From assembly GCA_009922405.1 (NCBI GenBank), contig RFVZ01000084.1, positions 1-9,930 on the forward strand: a stretch of 9,930 bases of DNA, given 5' to 3'. The number at the start of each line of letters is the position of its first letter. Position 1 is the stretch's first letter. Both the position numbers and the translations under genes were made by a program. Origin of the DNA: Betaproteobacteria bacterium (GTDB lineage Bacteria > Pseudomonadota > Gammaproteobacteria > Burkholderiales > Burkholderiaceae_E). The notes under the pieces were generated by a model. The model had not been told where the DNA came from. It did no database searches and saw only the letters and a list, made by a program, of their open reading frames with translations. Positions 6,480-9,930 of this stretch are shown here, one piece after another.

Positions 6480-7451
6480 ATGCGCCCCTGCCGTGTCTTA
6501 ATCACTGACCATGATTTTCCGGATATCGATCCGGAACTCGCGCTGTATCGCGAGGCTGGGATCGAGGTTGTGACTGGACAATGCCGGACAGCAGCCGACG
6601 TGATTGCGGCTAGCCTGGACTGCAATGCGCTCCTGGTTCAGTACGCCGAAGTCAACGAAGCCGTCTTTGTCGCCCGCCCTGGTATCCGAATCGCCAGTCG
6701 ATATGGCGCGGGGTTCGATACGATCGACTCGGCGGCCGCTACACGCCACGGAGTCTGGGTTGCCAATTCGCCCGACTATGGGGTCGGCGAGGTTGCGACG
6801 CATGCGCTGGCGATGACCCTGGATCTGCTGCGGCACATCACGATCTACGATAGAGCCGTCAAATCCGGCCAGTGGCACTACACCACCGGTGGCGTGATTC
6901 GCCGGATCGGTGACCTCACCGTCGGCGTACTGGGTCTGGGACGCATCGGCAAGCGCTTTGCGCATGTCGCGCGCGATTGTTTCGCGCGAGTGATCGCCCA
7001 TGACCCCTATTTGATCGATGGCGATTTCCCCGCCTACGTCGAACGGGTCGGCCTCGAAGCTCTCTTCGAGCGGGCCGATGTCGTGTCCGTACACACCCCG
7101 CTCAATACCGAGACACGCGGCATGGTGAATGGACCCCTACTGCAAAGGATGAAGACCGGCAGCCTCTTGGTGAACTGCGCTCGTGGCGCTGTGGTCGACA
7201 CCGGGGCGCTACTGGCCGCACTTCAATCAGGCCATCTCGATGGGGCCGGGCTCGATGTGTTACCGATTGAGCCGCCCGCGATGAACGACCCGCTGGTGAA
7301 CCACCCACGCGTGATCGTCAGCCCACATGCAGCTTTTTATTCGGTCGCTGGCGAAAGAGAGCTCCGTCGAAAGGCGGCCCAAAACATCATCGACTGGGCG
7401 CGCAGCGGACGACCCACGTACGCCGTCAATCGCATTGATCCTGGAAATTAG
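6480..7451 (+). CDS. D-2-hydroxyacid dehydrogenase (CtBP-like branch)
   Basis: A 323-residue NAD-dependent dehydrogenase of the D-isomer-specific 2-hydroxyacid family, reversibly reducing 2-keto acids in the cytoplasm. The substrate domain contains RYGAGFDTID (74-83) and NSPDYGVGEVATHAL (96-110). The Rossmann motif is GLGRIGKRFA (152-161), with Asp175 after the second strand indicating NAD(H). The catalytic residues are Arg235 (NCARGA), Glu264 (PIEPP) and His283 (SPHAAFYS). The SPHAAFYS ending is typical of CtBP-like and some phosphoglycerate or glyoxylate reductase-like members, so the substrate cannot be told. It starts 11 bases after the dehydratase stop with no clear Shine-Dalgarno sequence, so it is likely cotranscribed. 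It may act on an aldolase product or a keto acid made by the route. Confidence 0.9.
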   Translation: MRPCRVLITDHDFPDIDPELALYREAGIEVVTGQCRTAADVIAASLDCNALLVQYAEVNEAVFVARPGIRIASRYGAGFDTIDSAAATRHGVWVANSPDYGVGEVATHALAMTLDLLRHITIYDRAVKSGQWHYTTGGVIRRIGDLTVGVLGLGRIGKRFAHVARDCFARVIAHDPYLIDGDFPAYVERVGLEALFERADVVSVHTPLNTETRGMVNGPLLQRMKTGSLLVNCARGAVVDTGALLAALQSGHLDGAGLDVLPIEPPAMNDPLVNHPRVIVSPHAAFYSVAGERELRRKAAQNIIDWARSGRPTYAVNRIDPGN

Positions 7452-7457
7452 ATAGTT

Positions 7458-8552
7458 ATGGCGTCTGTTGAAATTATTAAAATAGAAAAGAAATTCGGTT
7501 CAACCCACGTCATACGGGGCGTCGACGTTCAAATCGCTGACGGTGAATTTACCGTACTGGTTGGCCCATCGGGCTGCGGCAAGAGCACGCTGTTGCGGAT
7601 GATCGCGGGTCTTGAAGAAATCAGCGCGGGCGAGATTCGCATCGGTGGCACCGTCGTCAACCAGATGCAACCCAAAGAACGTGACATCGCGATGGTGTTC
7701 CAGAATTACGCCCTGTATCCACATATGAAAGTGCGCGAGAACATGGCGTTCAGCCTGATGCTCGCCAAGAAACCTGCCGCAGAAATTGATGCCGCGGTGA
7801 AACGTGCAGCCGAAATTCTTGGGCTGACTCAACTGCTTGATCGCTACCCGCGCGCGCTCTCGGGTGGTCAACGTCAGCGGGTTGCGATGGGCCGCGCCAT
7901 CGTCCGGGATCCGCAGGTTTTTTTGTTTGATGAACCGCTCTCGAACCTAGACGCCAAGCTCCGGGTCCAGATGCGAACCGAAATCAAGTCGCTCCATCAA
8001 CGCCTGAAGACCACGTCGATTTATGTGACCCACGACCAGATCGAGGCCATGACCATGGCCGATCAGATCGTCGTCATGCGCGACGGGATCGTCGAGCAGC
8101 GCGGACAACCACTCGAACTCTATGACCACCCGGTCAACCTTTTTGTTGCGGGCTTTATTGGTTCGCCCGCGATGAACTTTTTACCGGGCACGCTCGAACG
8201 TCAGAGCGATGGCAGCCGGGTTCGGTTTCCTGACGGCACCCTCCTGCCCGCACCGCGCGAGTGCGCAGGGACATCGGGCCAGCGGGTCATTTTGGGCGTT
8301 CGGCCAGAACACATGCGGCTGGCCGAATCGGCACAGCCCCATACATCGTTTGTGGCTCAAATCGACGTCGTGGAACCCACGGGCGCCGATACCCAAGTTT
8401 ATGCACGTGCCGGAGAGGCGCGGCTGACCTGCGTCTTTGCAGACCGCCATCAATTTGGCACAGGCGACCAGATTCATTTGGTACCGCATCCGGATCGCAC
8501 CCATCTTTTTGATGAGCAATCCGGGCGCACGCTCATGCCCCGACCCAATTGA
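7458..8552 (+). CDS. ABC transporter ATP-binding protein, MsmX/UgpC/MalK type
   Basis: A 364-residue ATPase of carbohydrate importers (CUT1 type) that works at the inner face of the membrane with two permeases. The nucleotide-binding domain has Walker A GPSGCGKST (36-44), Q-loop Gln82, signature LSGGQ (134-138), Walker B VFLFDEP (154-160), D-loop SNLD (162-165) and switch His192. Residues about 240-355 form the TOBE-type regulatory domain, with the family motif GVRPEHM (280-286). The length is typical. It begins six bases after the previous stop, so it belongs to the same operon, and the solute-binding protein follows. These ATPases are sometimes shared between transporters, so it need not serve only this one. 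No good Shine-Dalgarno precedes the ATG. Confidence 0.96.
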   Translation: MASVEIIKIEKKFGSTHVIRGVDVQIADGEFTVLVGPSGCGKSTLLRMIAGLEEISAGEIRIGGTVVNQMQPKERDIAMVFQNYALYPHMKVRENMAFSLMLAKKPAAEIDAAVKRAAEILGLTQLLDRYPRALSGGQRQRVAMGRAIVRDPQVFLFDEPLSNLDAKLRVQMRTEIKSLHQRLKTTSIYVTHDQIEAMTMADQIVVMRDGIVEQRGQPLELYDHPVNLFVAGFIGSPAMNFLPGTLERQSDGSRVRFPDGTLLPAPRECAGTSGQRVILGVRPEHMRLAESAQPHTSFVAQIDVVEPTGADTQVYARAGEARLTCVFADRHQFGTGDQIHLVPHPDRTHLFDEQSGRTLMPRPN

Positions 8553-8584
8553 TTACGTTCTTTAGCATCCAAAAACCCATACCC

Positions 8585-8590
8585 AAGGAG
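8585..8590 (+). promoter_or_regulatory. Strong ribosome binding site of the solute-binding protein gene
   Basis: AAGGAG ends seven bases before the ATG at 8598. It is the only strong site on the plus strand of this operon, in keeping with the need for excess binding protein over ATPase. Confidence 0.85.
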
Positions 8591-8597
8591 ATTTTTC

Positions 8598-9930
8598 ATG
8601 AGCAAGATCGATCACGAAAGCGGCAGCCGCCGCGAGTTTCTTCAGGGCAGCGCAGGCTTGGCAACCGCTGGAACCCTGAGCGCCACCACGCTCGGCATCG
8701 GTGGCCTGACCACCGAAGCCCTGGCCGAGGCACAACCTGCCGCGGCCTTTAAACCTGTCCCCGAGAAGGGCGCGAAGCTCAGGGTCCTGCGTTGGAAGCG
8801 GTTCGTTCAGGGCGACGAAGACCAGTGGATGGCCAACACCAAAAAATTCACTGAGAAAACCGGCATCGAAGTTCGGATTGATAACGAAGGCTGGGAAGAT
8901 GTCCGCCCCAAAGCCGCGGTCGCAGCCAATATCGGCAGCGGCCCAGACATCATCATTGGCTGGTTTGACGATCCGCACCAATATCCCGACAAGCTCGTCG
9001 ACGTCACCGATGTCGCGACCTACCTGGGTAACAAATATGGTGGCTGGTATGACTTATCCAAGCGCTACGGTACCCGCAACAACAAGTGGATCGCCGTACC
9101 GCTTGGAGTGATCGGCAATGCGATCGTTTACCGCGAGAGCCATGTCAAAGACGCCGGCTTCGACGGCATTCCGAAAGATACCGCCGGCTTTCTGAAGCTC
9201 TGTCAGGCCCTCAAGGCCAAAGGCACGCCACCGGGCTTCGCGCTCGGCAAAGCTGTCGGTGATGGCAACAACTGGGCGCACTGGCTGCTCTGGAGCCATG
9301 GCGGCAAGATGGTCGATGAGAAAGGCAATGTCATCATCAACTCCCCCGAGACGATCGCGTCGCTTGAATATGCCAAACAACTGTATGAAACGTTTGTGCC
9401 TGGCACGCTCGGCTGGTTGGATCCGAACAACAACAAGGCGTTTCTGGATGGGCAGATCAGCCTGACCGCGAATGGTATCTCGGTCTACTACGCCGCCAAG
9501 AATTCGCCTGAGCCGCGCCTGCAAGAACTGGCCAAGGACATCAACCATGCACGATTCCCAATCGGCCCAGTGGGCAAGCCCACGGAGCTGATGCAGGTCA
9601 CGCAAATGATGCTGTTCAAGCACTCCAAGTTTCCGAATGCGGCCAAGGCCTACATCGCTTTCATGATGGATGCAGATCAGTACAACCCCTGGATGCAGGC
9701 CGCGATCGGGTACGTGAGCCAACCTCTGAAAGCCTACGAATCAAATCCGGTCTGGACTTCGGACCCCAAGCACACTGTTTATCGCGACGGCGCGAAGATC
9801 ATGCTTGACCACGCCCATGCGGGTCCACTTGGCTTGGCCTCAGCCTCGGCCATGGCGGACTACATTGTGTTGGACATGATCGCGGAAGCCGCAAGCGGTT
9901 CGAAGTCGCCCAAAGAGGCGGCCGAGCGGG
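8598..9930 (+). CDS. Family 1 extracellular solute-binding protein, Tat-exported (partial, 3' end off the right edge)
   Basis: The frame is open for 444 codons to the right edge. It encodes the periplasmic binding protein of a carbohydrate ABC importer. The N-terminus has a twin-arginine motif, SRREFL (10-15), then a mild hydrophobic stretch and an ALAEA cleavage region near residue 43. The protein is therefore probably exported folded by the Tat system, as in several alphaproteobacterial binding proteins. The mature part begins with LRVLRWKRF (61-69) and includes KFTEKTGIEVRIDNEGWEDV, GPDIIIGW, WAHWLLWSHGGKMVD and FMMDADQYNPWMQAAIGYVS, the usual order in this subfamily. The end (EAASGSKSPKEAAER) suggests that only about 15-20 residues lie outside the window. 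It follows the ATPase gene by 45 bases; permease genes are expected next. The ligand is a sugar or sugar acid by context only. Confidence 0.94.
   Translation, partial: MSKIDHESGSRREFLQGSAGLATAGTLSATTLGIGGLTTEALAEAQPAAAFKPVPEKGAKLRVLRWKRFVQGDEDQWMANTKKFTEKTGIEVRIDNEGWEDVRPKAAVAANIGSGPDIIIGWFDDPHQYPDKLVDVTDVATYLGNKYGGWYDLSKRYGTRNNKWIAVPLGVIGNAIVYRESHVKDAGFDGIPKDTAGFLKLCQALKAKGTPPGFALGKAVGDGNNWAHWLLWSHGGKMVDEKGNVIINSPETIASLEYAKQLYETFVPGTLGWLDPNNNKAFLDGQISLTANGISVYYAAKNSPEPRLQELAKDINHARFPIGPVGKPTELMQVTQMMLFKHSKFPNAAKAYIAFMMDADQYNPWMQAAIGYVSQPLKAYESNPVWTSDPKHTVYRDGAKIMLDHAHAGPLGLASASAMADYIVLDMIAEAASGSKSPKEAAER

Noticed and set aside
8549..8752. A 67-codon plus-strand frame overlapping the start of the binding-protein gene
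   Set aside because: It is out of frame with the solute-binding protein, which has a strong ribosome binding site and clear homology.

Overview
The window looks like a chromosomal segment of a moderately GC-rich proteobacterium. The grounds are GC-rich codon use, a Tat-type signal on a solute-binding protein, and a sugar-acid catabolic/ABC-transporter gene set typical of alpha- and betaproteobacteria. The exact lineage cannot be fixed from sequence alone. No RNA genes, CRISPR arrays, insertion sequences or phage genes were seen. Genes lie in two divergent blocks: everything from 1 to 4745 is on the minus strand, and everything from 4903 to the right edge is on the plus strand.

Left part (1-2779, minus strand): two overlapping genes make a putative membrane-associated chaperone-like module. 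The first (1013-2779) begins with a J-domain-like segment that lacks the HPD motif, continues through a Pro/Glu-rich repeat linker, and ends in a C-terminal membrane anchor. The second (1016 to the left edge, partial) has a signal-peptide-like N-terminus, a coiled coil, one transmembrane helix, and a cytoplasmic region whose end resembles a GrpE head. The two genes overlap by an ATGA. An Hsp70-type gene just outside the left edge is a testable guess.

Middle and right (2906-9930): a catabolic island for a sugar or sugar acid. An SDR dehydrogenase and an Ldh_2-family NAD(P)H oxidoreductase form a minus-strand pair. Diverging from them on the plus strand are an IlvD/Edd-family dehydratase (closest to L-arabonate dehydratase), a D-2-hydroxyacid dehydrogenase, an MsmX/UgpC-type ABC ATPase, and a Tat-exported family 1 solute-binding protein cut by the right edge. 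Permease genes would be expected further right. A perfect FadR/GntR-type palindrome, AATTGGT-CTT-ACCAATT, lies inside a candidate promoter in the divergent intergenic region. It probably represses the dehydratase/transport operon until a pathway intermediate binds the regulator, which is not in the window.

The most unusual point is the dehydratase. All recognised cluster, metal and catalytic residues are present, but about 56 residues that normally follow the third cluster cysteine are missing in frame, including the family's GGSTN motif. It is either a naturally deleted (probably inactive or altered) enzyme or an assembly artefact.
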